Part shown: positions 1 to 11,960 of the stretch, piece by piece
Numbering within the stretch: the stretch's first letter is position 1
How the letters are laid out: the number at the start of each line of letters is the position of its first letter
Origin: Ciona intestinalis
Lineage: Eukaryota; Chordata; Ascidiacea; Phlebobranchia; Cionidae
NCBI RefSeq assembly: GCF_000224145.3
Contig: NC_020168.2
Span: 2,367,171-2,431,170, forward strand
DNA: 64,000 nt
Direction: 5' to 3'
Made by a program: the position numbers and the translations under genes
Notes under the pieces: generated by a model
Databases searched by the model: none
Seen by the model: only the letters and a program-made list of their open reading frames with translations
What the model was told of the DNA's origin: nothing

Positions 1-203
1 TATTACTTTGTGGCAATTGCATGGTTGTTTTAAGGTTATAATTGTACAGTAAGACCAGTAATATCTTATCTTCACCATTACCTGGTTTGCAAACTTCTAT
101 CAAAGTTATGTATAACATATTAGAAGGTTATTTATGATTGGCCAAATGAAATTTTGATTCAAAATTTATTCTTGACAACCGATAGTATATTATCCAAGAA
201 ATT

Positions 204-226
204 ATATATATATATATATATATATC
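204..226. repeat. AT dinucleotide repeat
   Basis: A run of alternating A and T in the first intronic or upstream sequence of MRTF. It is a simple microsatellite with no other feature. Confidence 0.8.
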
Positions 227-619
227 CTATGCATTAAATAGACTTTGAACTCCTAATTAGCATATTGTGAAATAAGATCCGTTTTATTTGCCAAAGTCTA
301 GTCTAATGTTGGGATTTTAATATTTCTTCTTTAAAGCAATATAAATTATTCTAGGCTTTATTTTTGCATGCAGCTGCCGATTTATCTCAGCAAGTGTTAA
401 GAATAAAGGTTCCTATCATAGACCCCATACTCTGCCTCCCTGCATTTTAAGTTTGGTACCGATGATGCCTATTATATGCAAACTTATTCAGTTTCCCCAT
501 AATTATGCCCGGTGTTAGGACCTAAGCATGTGTGGAGTTGATTTATCAAATAAATTCCTTAATGTTCTTTAAATGATTTTTCGCGCATGAATTTAAGTTT
601 ATGATTTCAACTTTTGCAG

Positions 620-3600
620 CTTTGGCTTTGCGACTGCAGCAGAGGCGCTCGCGCAAAGTGCTAGCCGAACAAGGCATAATTCCCCGTAAGTTATGCTTTT
701 GTGCTAAACACTAAAACAGCTAAACCTAATATATATGACACCGTCCCAACTACATTTAACAACTTTCATTCTTATTATCATTGGCAAGGTTCAAATGACT
801 GCATGTTATAATATGGTGGTCTTCTAAAACGGATTTACGTTTTTTTTTTGTTTTTGAATTGTTAATAAACCAATCAACTTGGGTTTTTGACTTTTATTTT
901 GATTAATATTCTTTTGATAACATTCCGCTCTGTGTTTCACTTAGGGTTAGGCATGATACAAATAAAAATATAGTTTTATTTATTATTTTTTTCTAGTTCT
1001 CTGTTATGTAGGTTAAATATAAGCCAATCAGTGTCCATTTTAGTGTTCATTGTATTTCACATTTTTTTCTAAATATATTCGAACTTTTTATTCTTTTATT
1101 TTATTTTATTATTACTCTACACATAGCATTTATATTATAATACATACTATCAGCCCTGAAAAGTCCCGGAACTTACTTTGAACAAGTTCAGCGCTTGCAG
1201 CGAGCAAAGAAGGAAGATTATCTTAACAGGGCAATTCAGATTCGGCCTGACAGAGACATGCTTGTACAAAAACATATTCTAGAAGGTAAGATGGGATCAA
1301 AGTGTTTATGATATTAAAAATGTAATGCATTCTATTATATCATTAAATCTAAACTGTGTTTTACATTAATGGCTGCGTTGTGACTGTTTTTTTACATTAT
1401 TTTTTCATATAAATTAATGGTTCAAATAAATTCACCTGATAAGTTGTAATGTCATTTAATCCGTGTGTGATTAAAACATGCTTGATGTTATCTGAATCTA
1501 TAATAAAAATGTGAAAAATGTGACTTCTTTGAAATATTTATGTCACTTCTGTAGTCCTGTATGAACTGTATAAACAGATGAAATTTTAATTTAATACTTG
1601 TTTTGCTGCCAACAGTGTAAAAAAATATAGGCACAGCTGAGCTTTTAAATTCTTATTGAAAACACTTGTCAAATTGTGACAGAACGCTACATATTATGTT
1701 CAAAATATTATATTTCCTTAAAAATGCTTGATTTATTTCAATTTTTATATTTAAATGTATTATATCTAGTTTATCTTATAATCTAAGACATGTTATAATA
1801 TTTTAGAACATAAGGGTGTATAGGTTTTTACTACATAATAGATATCTAACTTTTCACAATAATGTAAAATATAAAATTAATTTGTAACTGGTTGTTTAAA
1901 AACAGGCAGTGTAAATATGTTATGTGTATTTACAGTGAATGTTTTAAACAAACAATGAAAACTTCTGTAAAAAGGCACTATTTCTTACTTGTTTATTAGC
2001 ATATTGTGGCACAATAAATAACTATTGTTTTGAATATAGACACAGTGGCTGCTGGATCAATTGTGGCAAGTCAGAAAGATTTAAAGAAAGCAAAGTTAGT
2101 TGATGATCTCAATGATAAAATTGCCTTCCGACCTGGGGTTATTGAACTAGTGGAGCGTAACATCTTCCCAGCCAATGACGACATACATGAAGCTATTAAA
2201 GGTGTGTTGTTATATATATATTAAAGCCTATACAGATTGTAGTAGTTCTGTATTAAAACTTCTCTACAGACAACTTGTACCAAACTTATTGATCACATCT
2301 ACACACATATATATATTTTATACAAGGTAACTGATTTGTTTTGTTGATTTAGGTGGTCATGTCCAGTATAAAAAGATCGCAGATTTTATGGAAGAGGATA
2401 GTAGTGATGCTCTTTCACCCGACCAACACCCCCCTCTTACATCAAGCCCACCTCTTATACTACAACTTGCCACCACAACCACTGCCATTGCATCTGTTGA
2501 CAAAATTTCCTCCTTCCAGGTAAACTATAACAGACTCGGCATAATAATTATTTCTTTGTCTATATAAAAAACACTGTGTAGTTGGGCCACTGACAAGTAA
2601 CATGGGAAGTACATTGATTATGTTAAAAAGGAAAGTTCAATCAGTCACATCACGTTCACTGTACGTTTTCAGTTAATTGATAGTTGGTCAAATCTCTTGT
2701 GATTTAAACACAAAGCAGTCGAACAGTTGTGCACTGAACGCGATCAATTCAATATTTCATTGTAATCTCTTAATTTATAACCAATGAACCTTATACATTG
2801 GTTAATTTCCTGATATTCCAAGTTCTATACTAAATTCTAATATGATAATAGTCAACATTCAACAAAAACTACTGTATCGTAAGATGGATTGTAGTATGTA
2901 ATCTGTGGCTTGACTTCAACTGTTAATATTTATTGGTAATCAATCTTAGATCGATTCGCGTACAGCTCAATTGGAATATATTTTCACACTTTCTCATTTC
3001 GTATTTTGTTACAGGCAAAAGCTGACCATAACTTTTCAAAAAGTAGCACAACGTCAATATTCACTCAGGGAAGCAGTCACCCATATCTTTCAAGACAAAC
3101 ATCGAAGGCAAGTATTACAACTACTACTTTCTAAAACATTGGTTTCTTTTCATATATGTCATAAAAAAGTTTTTTTTCGTATATGTCGTAAAGTCTCATG
3201 ATCGTTTCTTAAGTTATGGTGACGTGACATATGTGTAATCTAAATCTGTTAATTGAGTTGCCTTTTTGCCATCGGTATTATTTTACACGACTTCCTGCAC
3301 CATGATCGTGGATCTATTGCCCAGTCTACATATGTAGTATATGGCGTGCTATGTCTTTCATTCTAAAACACTTTCATGGCGCTGCAGGGTTCCAAGTTAA
3401 ATCAAACCAATATTGGAATACCAAGAATATCAAATGCAAGAAGGAAAAAAGAAAAACCGAAAATGAAGAAATTCAAATACCATCAATATGTACCACCTGA
3501 TATGGTGAGTGTTTTTTACATCCAATAAAAAGTGCTGTTTTTGGCATAGAACTGTTACATATTCAAATTAAGTTGTCAAGAATTTTATATTACTTACTTG

Positions 3601-6600
3601 TTACTACTTAGTTGGTGTTATTATTCTTAATCCAGCATATTGAGGTTTGTGTTTTTTATATTCCTGTGTTACTACACTAATACACTTACCACTATGCAAA
3701 TACTAGTAGTTGACATCTATGAATACAATTTTTTAATTTAAAAGATTATGTCAAAAATTATGAGATTTATTTTAAATTCTTAAGTTCCTATGTCCTTACA
3801 ATTGTGGTCCCTATTGCCAAGATAGGTTGTTATGATTATCGTGCCATAACAATCAGCAATTCACTTTTGCGTGGTAGTGTGTTGGGGAAATCTATAGCAT
3901 AAGATAGCGTGATTCATCAAAAGTGTTTGCGTATTTCCACACTTCCCGTGTATCGAACAATTATAGAAGGGATTGGCTTGAGCAAGTCACTCTAACTCTC
4001 TTACTACAGCCTATGCTGCAGACGTTCACTTAAAATGTTTCAATTGCGTGGTTATTAAAATACTTCATGTTTTAAATAATGAGGCAGGAAATGGTCACTT
4101 ACTGCAATGTGTGTGTAAATATTTCCTTATTCAAGTTATATTCCTCGCAATCACAGCAAGTCGAGTAATGTATATACTTTCTCCTCACCTGCTTAACAGT
4201 GACATCACAATCACCTTTCAAACATCAGTATTACATTGTTGTCAATCTCTACCCAACTAGGGTTTAAGGAGAAAGGACCTCCCGCCCCTTTTGTGAAATG
4301 GTAATGCCCCATTTACGATGGCAGATTAGCTCGTTTATCAAATATTTGCTAAAACTGTATGGTGTCCAGCAGTCTAACATGAGGCAATACAGTAATATAT
4401 TGAAGACAGTAATCTGTTGGCATATTTCCACTTTACAACTCTGAGTACACAGCACTGTTTGCAAAAAAGGAGGTGTAAATAAATCATTGATAATTTGATC
4501 GCAAAAGTCGGCGCTCTGTTCAATTAATACTCATGAAAAAGAGTGACTTGTTGCATTCTGAGTCAATGGGAAACAGATATAAAATTAACATTGTATTGTA
4601 TCTAAAAATTGTTGGAAAGGAGTTATATCAATTACCAATGGTGTGTTTTAATGCTCCGCCACTGTTACTACCAGAGAAGCATACTTTTCGTTATATATAT
4701 TTCAGTATACAGTGGTTTTCTGACATAAAAATGTAACATAGATTTTCTCAAAATTTGAAGAAGTCGTGTCAATTTGTGGCTTATCGTTGTCTTTTTTACA
4801 CTGTTTATATACATGGTATCTGGTGAGGTGTGCTGTTGCAGGAAAATCTCAAAATTTGGCGAAAGGACCAGGGGGCTAAAATTATTTCACATTTCGGGGA
4901 AATAAAATTTTTGCACAATTGTGTTTTGAATATTATTTTTTTATGGGAGAAGGGGTAGACCACCTCTACTCGTACTCATATATGTCTGCCACCGGTCACT
5001 TGCTTTCATCCATATTGTTTGGTGTATCATATTGTCGTTATGCTTTGCCGGTGTGCTGACTAATCATGTGTTAGGTGATTACAAGGTTAAAGATTATATA
5101 GTGACCTTAGTAGAACCTTTTTTGTTTCTTTTACATGAATCATGGAAACTATAGCTTGTATCATAATAAATAAACCTCAATGCTTGAGTAGAATTGTTAT
5201 AGCATGTAATCATAACCTGAGGCTGCGTAACCATAATCAAATTTTATATGAATCGTAATTGAAGCAGGCATTATGACATGACTTTTACGTTGAACTTTAT
5301 TAAATTGCTTCTAAATCATTTTTTAATAGTATCTTACTTTGCCTGTGCATTGAATGTAGTTTGATGTCATTGTTCATTTACGCTTTCTCTTTTCATTTGT
5401 TTAATAAATAGATGAATTATTTGGCAACTTATAAAGTTGAATAGAACTTGTTATGTATAAACAACTGCTGGTTCAGTAATTTAATGTCACCATACAATTT
5501 TCTATACAACATGTTGTTTGATTGCAGCAAGGAAAAGACAAAGATCTTCCTAATCTCCAAGGAGATACACCTTATTCACGACTCTTACAGCAACAACAAC
5601 TTTACCTTCAGTTTCAAATCATGAATAATCAACGTGCCGCACAACGGTTAGTTAACTTTATTCTTAAACAGTTTTTAATTATAGCCACAGTAGGAGTCAT
5701 CTGGTTTGTGTGAATAATATAATTCGCTAAATTCATCTAACCAAGGAATTTTTATAAAAGTTTGATCAAATTCTTCTAGTCAACATTCAATAACAGTTTG
5801 TAATTAACTTTTCCAGATCCGCAGAATCTTCTCAAAGTGGATCGTTCCAACAACAGGTTGGTATTTACCAACTTCAGTCAACAATTCACGTTATTTCAAA
5901 TTTCCCACATCATTTTTCACATGCGAACACCCCTGCCAGGAGTCTGTCTGGAAATTTGCGGCCAGACTCCTGCTGTGTTGAAAAGTAGCCCTGACTAAAA
6001 TGAAGATGTGTTGGTTTCCTTGGAATGCAGTGCTTTCCCAACCTCAAGCAATCATCTTACCCCTCATTAGATATTAAACCACAAGTTAATTACGCTGTAA
6101 CAAAAATTTCATGGTGTCTTTAATTTCAGCCAATGGTCCCTCCTCCACCACCAGTGGTGCAATCCATGAAAATAGAGAAGCCACGGAAGACAAACACAGT
6201 TCTAACTCAGAACAAACTTGATGAAATGAAAGTTTCTGAGCTTAAGGAGGAACTGAAGGCACGTGGGTTGAAGGTAAGCAAAACTTTTTTTTTTCCTCAG
6301 AATCGTTTTTATTTAAACTCCGTTTGGTTGGTATCATTACTATTTTTAATAAAATTTTATCAAATATTAATAATTTTGTTTTCAAATTTTATCCAAGGTA
6401 ACTGGTACGAAAGAGGTTTTGGTTGAGAGGCTGAAGCCATTTTGTGCAAGGCAGGACAATATGTTGTAAGTATTACACGCTTTAACGGCCAATACTGCCT
6501 ATGCCAGGTCTCTTTGAGGTTAATTAAATATTAATATTTCAGTTTGTCCGATCTTTGTTCTGACGAGAGTAACTCTGCATTCGACACTGCTGGCAGTTCG

Positions 6601-8948
6601 TGCATGCTGAATGATGTGAGTATTGAGTAAAACACAAGTGTAAATTGCATTGGTATAAGGCTTATATTTAAAAATGATTTTTAGATAAAATATACTTGAT
6701 TATTTTGGCAAATAATTAGATTTGAACATTAAACAATCACTTGCTTAGGAGTTTAATACTAAATTGTATTTTCCTGAGAATGGAATATAGTTATGTAAAA
6801 TATCGGGTCCCCACTTTCATTGACCTTATCCATACAGCTCTCCTACCCCAGCATGAATAAAGATGAACATTCAAACTCCACGCACACCACCAACAGTGAA
6901 CACAATCCATCAACCACAGCTTACTCCATTGGCCCCTCAACTGTATTCACGCATAAGCTCTCACGGATGCCGGTTCCCGAACAACATAAGGTCGTCCTCA
7001 AACAGGAGAAGATAACGATGCCAACGTGGCATCCCAACCCTGAACCTCATCACACGGAGCAACCTCAGGGATACGGGATGATGGAGATAAGCAAAGACAA
7101 GATGCTGGAGAAGCAGCAAAAGGAGATCAACGATCTTAAGAGGATGGTGGAGCTTCACAGATCACAGTTGCAGCAACTTCAGATACAGAAGGAACTCGCC
7201 GCAAAAGCTCAGCAGGTAAAACTATAACAACGTATTAACATATAAATGTTTTGGTGATCAAAATGACTAAAAAGTGTTCTTGTTTTTACTGTTTTTTCCC
7301 TTCCCAGTCACAGAGCAAACAACCTGAAGCTCAACTCTCAACTTCTTCGTTTGAGTTTCCAACAGCTCAACTTCGTTTCCACTCTTCCCACTATAACACC
7401 AGGTGATCTTATAGTTAGAAAAAAAAAGTTCAATCAAATACCATGTTGTATAAGCAACACACGCATCAACAACATGAATATATCATATGTGGGTCGTACC
7501 ATTCACCAACCACCTACTCACGTTACAACTGTATTTACCCCACCTTCTTATAATAACGACGTATGACATTATCCTGCTGTAACTGAACGGTAATTGTGTT
7601 CATGACGTCATATCCTGTTTCGCAGTCACTCCAACTCAACGCAGAATCAATCGCAAAACTCGGAGCAACCGCCTAACTACGACCAAGCATACGAGGTGCG
7701 TGGATAAACATTAAAGTTTTGTGACTTGATAAACGTCATTGTTACGTATACGTTGTTTGTTGTAGATGTTGAACGACGGTCCGATTGAACCACACCATGA
7801 AGCAAACAGAGACATGGAGGATTTGCTTGAATTGCTCACAGATAGCGGGGGTAAGCGGTTTAACCACTGACCCGTTAAAATACTCGGTTTATCTCGCCTT
7901 TCGTTTATCTCATATCAGTTAACCTTACCGTTTTCTTTGTATCGTTTTCCCGCGTCAGTATTGTTGTGATAACTCGCTGGATTTTTCAGAAATTCCTCCC
8001 TCGCCAGTTGTGACCAGGCAGTTGTTGAACGACCATGCCTCCTACCACGGTATCAACCACAACTCTACCACACTTCATCATAAACCTGTTCCTAACAATA
8101 ACAATTACTCGCGTCAACGTAACAGTATAGAGTACAGCGTGATTCTGCAGGAGCAAGCGCAACTGCAGCGTGAGGTGCAGAAGAACAGGGTGAAGCACCC
8201 ACCCTCATATCCCACGAAAGCAATGGGACAATATGTCGGTGATGGGGAAGTATCCGACCTTACAAAGATGCTAGTGGACAGTGCGGGTGACGCGCTCATG
8301 GACACAAGTAACTTTCCCCCTGTGAGTCCACAACAACAAGAGTACGCGAGACACAGCGCACGAAACAGCGTCGACTCCGGAATCCTTTACTCTACTCCTC
8401 ACTTCTCTCCCATGGACACTAACATGGACTCCATGGGTAAAGATATGGTGAATGACCTCCGCTTGTCCACTTCCTCGCTCGACAGCGGAGAACAAACACT
8501 CAACACGGTGAGTCTCTCGCCCATGACGTCACCACGGGTCCGGCATGCGATGAGCGTCCACCCAAACTATCATCATATGTCGACTTCTCCGAGGTCAAAC
8601 CACCATCTAGTTAAGTCTGCTTCTCAGGAGCTTCTTTCCTCCAACGATCCACCCCAACCAACCACCAACAATTCACAGATGGACAATGAGCTTGGTTGGC
8701 TGGACTTAACTCTCGGGTCTGCTGTGGGAGGCCCACCCTCGCCCGGCGGCCCTTTCGGCAACATTTCCTTCGAGGAAAACACCCCACAGCATACGCGACA
8801 CGCCGCTTACAACGGGGTACACGAGAACGAAATGTTTACCGGCGGATCGACGGGCGCCCTTAATTACACCCCCAGCAGTAACGGTGCGGTGATAGATCCT
8901 CAGTGGGACTCGTGGGAAGGTCTTCTCAGTCCGAACTACAACACTTAG
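620..8948 (+). CDS. MRTF: Myocardin-related transcription factor (MRTF), 3' 16 exons, 5' end outside window
   Basis: Actin-regulated coactivator of serum response factor; the RPEL motifs bind G-actin in the cytoplasm and release lets the protein enter the nucleus. Exons I place: 620-685, 1154-1285, 2040-2201, 2353-2519, 3015-3107, 3388-3504, 5528-5646, 5817-5856, 6130-6273, 6398-6465, 6543-6615, 6838-7215, 7308-7402, 7626-7695, 7766-7850, 7990-8948; all join in one frame (921 residues). Three RPEL motifs are visible: LQQRRSRKVLAEQGIIPP, EDYLNRAIQIRPDRDMLVQK, and LVDDLNDKIAFRPGVIELVE. They are followed by DEDSSDALSP-like EEDSSDALSPDQ, a basic region ending FKYHQYVPPD, the Gln-rich LLQQQQLYLQF stretch, a SAP domain (LDEMKVSELKEELKARGLKV, split by an intron), a leucine-zipper-like helix (exon 6838-7215) and the family signature MEDLLELLTDSGE. 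The C-terminal part carries NELGWLDLTLG, like the vertebrate activation domain. No start codon is in the window. The intron after 3107 uses a GC donor. Confidence 0.96.
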
Positions 8949-9907
8949 CGCGAACCAGGCAGAATTTAGAGAAATTCTGCTGGTGAAGGTAAGAGAAGGG
9001 CCCTCGGCACCATGCCTGAGCATTGCTGCGAGGACTTTTGTTTTCAGTTTAACGGTCGGCAGCGTCCGTTAGATAAACACTCCCGCTGTAATATCGCGTG
9101 TATATATGCAAGTGAATTCTGCTTCTACTCCCTGTACGATCAGTGCTTCCAGCTTCTGCACAATATACATGGTTGTACTTCATTACACCATGCAGTGCCA
9201 TCATGTTCAAGACATGACCCTGTTCCACGGCTGCCGGCTCCTTTTTGATGTACAAACCAAGCATTGTAGTACAACAAAAAGTCCTGACCAGCGAAACCAT
9301 GTTCGAAACGTACCAACCACTTCCAAAGTAGTACAAAATAATCGACAAACAACGTCACTCTTTCTTTTTACGTTAAAAACACACAAAACCGAGTTAGTTT
9401 ACTGTCCAACAACTCTATTTTAGTACAGCTTAGATCTAGTAGTTAAGTATTTGCACTTCCTGCCTTTACAAGATTTTATGTTGTTGCACTTATTGCAGAT
9501 ATGTTTCCGTTACACGGACGTTTCATTTTACAATTGTTTTTTTTTTCTACGGGATTCTGAAAAAGCAAAAAGTTCGACCCAGCAAAAGCATCGGTTGATG
9601 CCACAACCCACACATTATAAAGTGAAAACTTTTTCTTTTATTCTTTTTCTTTTAAGCAAGCACTATTTGCCCATTTTTGACTGCCTATCCCGTGTAAATG
9701 ACATCATCAGTAGGTCCATCGTTTAGGCATTTTTAACGGACGTTTTGAATATTTAATACTTCGTAACAAAAATCTTGTTTAACTTGTTTTCTTTTTAACA
9801 CCGATCCTTCAAGATACAATGCAACCATTCAACACCGAACTCAACCTGAATAATTAATCACAGCAAAACAGTTTTCAAAATTGCAATGAAATCACTCTAT
9901 ATGGTTG
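8949..9907 (+). other. Probable MRTF 3' untranslated region
   Basis: About 1 kb follows the MRTF stop codon. Several short overlapping frames occur on both strands but none has splice sites, domain signatures or sensible composition. I see no clean AATAAA signal, so the end of the transcript is uncertain. Confidence 0.5.
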
Positions 9908-10297
9908 CTATTGACGAAGCGCGTATATTTTGTTCGTTCGTGTGTTGTTTTGCTCGAATACTTTAGTGCCTATTGCGTTGCGTTTCCTTATTCCAAGTTT
10001 CACCGTTTTTTTTGACAAACTGTTTGCAATTGCTTTACTAACACTATTTTCTGCTGCTTGTTTTGCTTCTTGTGCGGAAACCTGTTTTATAGATAGACTT
10101 CCTCTTTCGTAAGCAGTATTTCGCCAAGATAAGTTTTCGGTCGAAATAGACCACTTTGCTTTGAATGTGCAGATTTTTGTTCCTGTGACGTCACTGGGGA
10201 GTCCCCGTTTCCTCTCCAGCAACCGTTGTTGTGAAAGAGCGAACATCATGCTTAAGCGTTGCAGTGCGACGCTGTGCTGCTCTGGGATTACTGGCAT
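9908..10297 (-). CDS. Uncharacterised 129-residue ORF, single exon
   Basis: An uninterrupted frame from an ATG at 10297 to a stop at 9908. The product is polar and basic, with an Ala/Gln/Lys/Ser-rich central segment (VSAQEAKQAAENSVSKAIAN) that would form an amphipathic helix, followed by a basic patch (KKTVKLGIRKRN). There is no signal peptide or membrane segment. Its composition looks more protein-like than the shadow frames around it, and it points toward the 3' end of MRTF. I recognise no family. It could be a small lineage-specific gene, a last exon of something longer, or a chance frame. Confidence 0.3.
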   Translation of the reverse strand: MPVIPEQHSVALQRLSMMFALSQQRLLERKRGLPSDVTGTKICTFKAKWSISTENLSWRNTAYERGSLSIKQVSAQEAKQAAENSVSKAIANSLSKKTVKLGIRKRNAIGTKVFEQNNTRTNKIYALRQ

Positions 10298-10396
10298 TTT
10301 CTCATCTCCCTGTGCCTTATAGCGTTGATATTAAATCTACGAATTATACGACTTTTTAATCAAACACGGGTGTTCAGGTTCAGTAGTCAAAAAACA

Positions 10397-10480
10397 CAAA
10401 CTGTCTATAGCTGTGGTTCTCAACCCGTGGGTAATTACCCCCGTATGGGGTAATTTGACGTTTTCCGGAGTGTAATTTAG
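10397..10480. mobile_element. Solo end of a hAT-like non-autonomous transposon
   Basis: The start CTATAGCTGTGGTTCTCAAC resembles the common hAT-type terminal motif (…GTGGTTCTCAACC) known from many animal genomes. It is followed by short self-complementary segments (GGGTAATTACCC, then CCCCGTATGGGG). I found no matching inverted end nearby, so this is a fragment. Confidence 0.35.
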
Positions 10481-10604
10481 ACTATCGTTATTTTTTTTAT
10501 TATACAGTGCTATAAAATACACACTATTTTTACACTATAGATAAGATCGTAGACATCGGGAAACAGGGCGAGCGTCCTAAGTTTAAAAATTTGTTATTTT
10601 GTCA

Positions 10605-10780
10605 TATAGCACAGTTGGCTAGCGCACCTGTCTCGAACGCAGACGTTATGTTTTATGAGTTCAAAGATAAAGAACCACTTGCTGTGTAGCATGTTCCCAC
10701 ACAGGTTCATACTTTACCGTTGTATATACGCTCAGTAGCATCTCTTTGTGCAGCCAATTAAAGCAGGCAAACCATAGATT
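10605..10780 (+). mobile_element. tRNA-derived SINE-like fragment
   Basis: TAGCACAGTTGGCTAGCGCA resembles a Pol III box A and matches the start of the clearer SINE at 47104 (ACAGTTGGTTAGCATGC). A degenerate box-B-like GAGTTCAAAG follows. The segment does not fold as an intact tRNA. Confidence 0.4.
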
Positions 10781-11598
10781 ATCAGGCATAAAATTTGTAC
10801 CGAACAAATATACAAGTCATTACATTTAATTTAAAGATTTTTAAATCCGAGACAAAATAAACGATTATTCCAGTCTCAGTAAAGTAGGTTAGTAAAATAT
10901 AAAAAAACACAGTATGCAAAAAACAAATCATTCACGGAAAACTTAGTTTATAACCATATAGTTCATATGATCGATGCTTTAAATTTCACCTCATACGTTT
11001 ATTTTTTACCAGGTTGTGCGATGAATCGTACAAAATAGGTCTAAAAGTCAAATATGGACAGTTACATATTTCACAGTTGCAACAGTTGGCACAAAAATCT
11101 CTCGTGTTCTCCAACTAATCTCAGTGATTTGGATGAACGGAATTGCATAGTTTACACAAAAACTATATATATTGCAATTCAGTTGACCAATTCAACACAC
11201 CAGAACTTTTATCAGATCTTCCTTGGACAACGGCGGCCTTAAACCTGGTCGCCCGTTAGTTGTGAAACACAAAATTGTAAAAAGCGCCGTGAAGTTAGCA
11301 CGCCTCTTCTGGTACAGTGCCGGTATCTTTTTCGGAGAAGGGAGGTAGGGTAAAAGGTGAAGACGAAATAACCTCTGGCAGAGCCTTAATAGTAGTAGGT
11401 AACACAAAGGGCGTTGGTAAACTTTTGAATACGTTTTTTCCAATGAAATCTTGGGGCTAAATAGAAACACGATAGTTAGGTTTGGTATGTTTATTATATG
11501 GTTGGTTTGGTTAAGGTGCATGACACCTTTATGCACATATTATCTTCTATAGTTGAAATAATGCATGACCGTATTGGGTGATTTATCATGAATTGATA

Positions 11599-11767
11599 AT
11601 ATAGTAGGATGGGGGAAGATGGGACACCTTTTCATTCTATTTTCTCGTCCAATTTAGTGGTAAACAAAAAATATATAAAACCATATTCTCACGACTCCCG
11701 AAGACCGTTGTTAACTGTTTAAAATACGATCGCTAAAGGTGTATCATCTTCTCCCACCCTATTATAC
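11599..11767. mobile_element. TA-flanked MITE, family with TAGTAGGGTGGGGGA ends
   Basis: Left end ATAGTAGGATGGGGGAAGAT and right end ...CTTCTCCCACCCTATTAT are inverted copies of each other. The same ends and parts of the interior (CTCACGACTCCC, GACCGTTGTTAA) recur at 16937-17118 and 57549-57747. Ciona MITEs of this kind have been described before; I have not verified which named family it is. Confidence 0.8.
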
Positions 11768-11960
11768 GATGTCTTTATCAACTGGCAACACTAAGTGTTA
11801 ATAGGGGTTTGCACATATGGCACAGTGGGATATGACGGGCATGGTCCCTTCAAAACCCTTGTGTATTTTGATAAACATGTGTTTGTATATTTGAAAGTAA
11901 ATAAGCGTAAAATAAAATCTCAAAAAGGCGAGCCGTCTTGCACCGACCTACTTATATGAT

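Larger units (their letters stand above)
10298..11960. other. Intergenic region with repeat fragments
   Basis: No convincing coding sequence. It holds the hAT-like end at about 10397, the SINE-like fragment at about 10605 and the MITE at 11599-11767. The remaining DNA is AT-rich without further recognisable structure. Confidence 0.6.

Noticed and set aside
8010-9423. Several long overlapping frames on both strands at the MRTF 3' end
   Set aside because: They overlap the real last MRTF exon or its 3' UTR and show no independent gene features.
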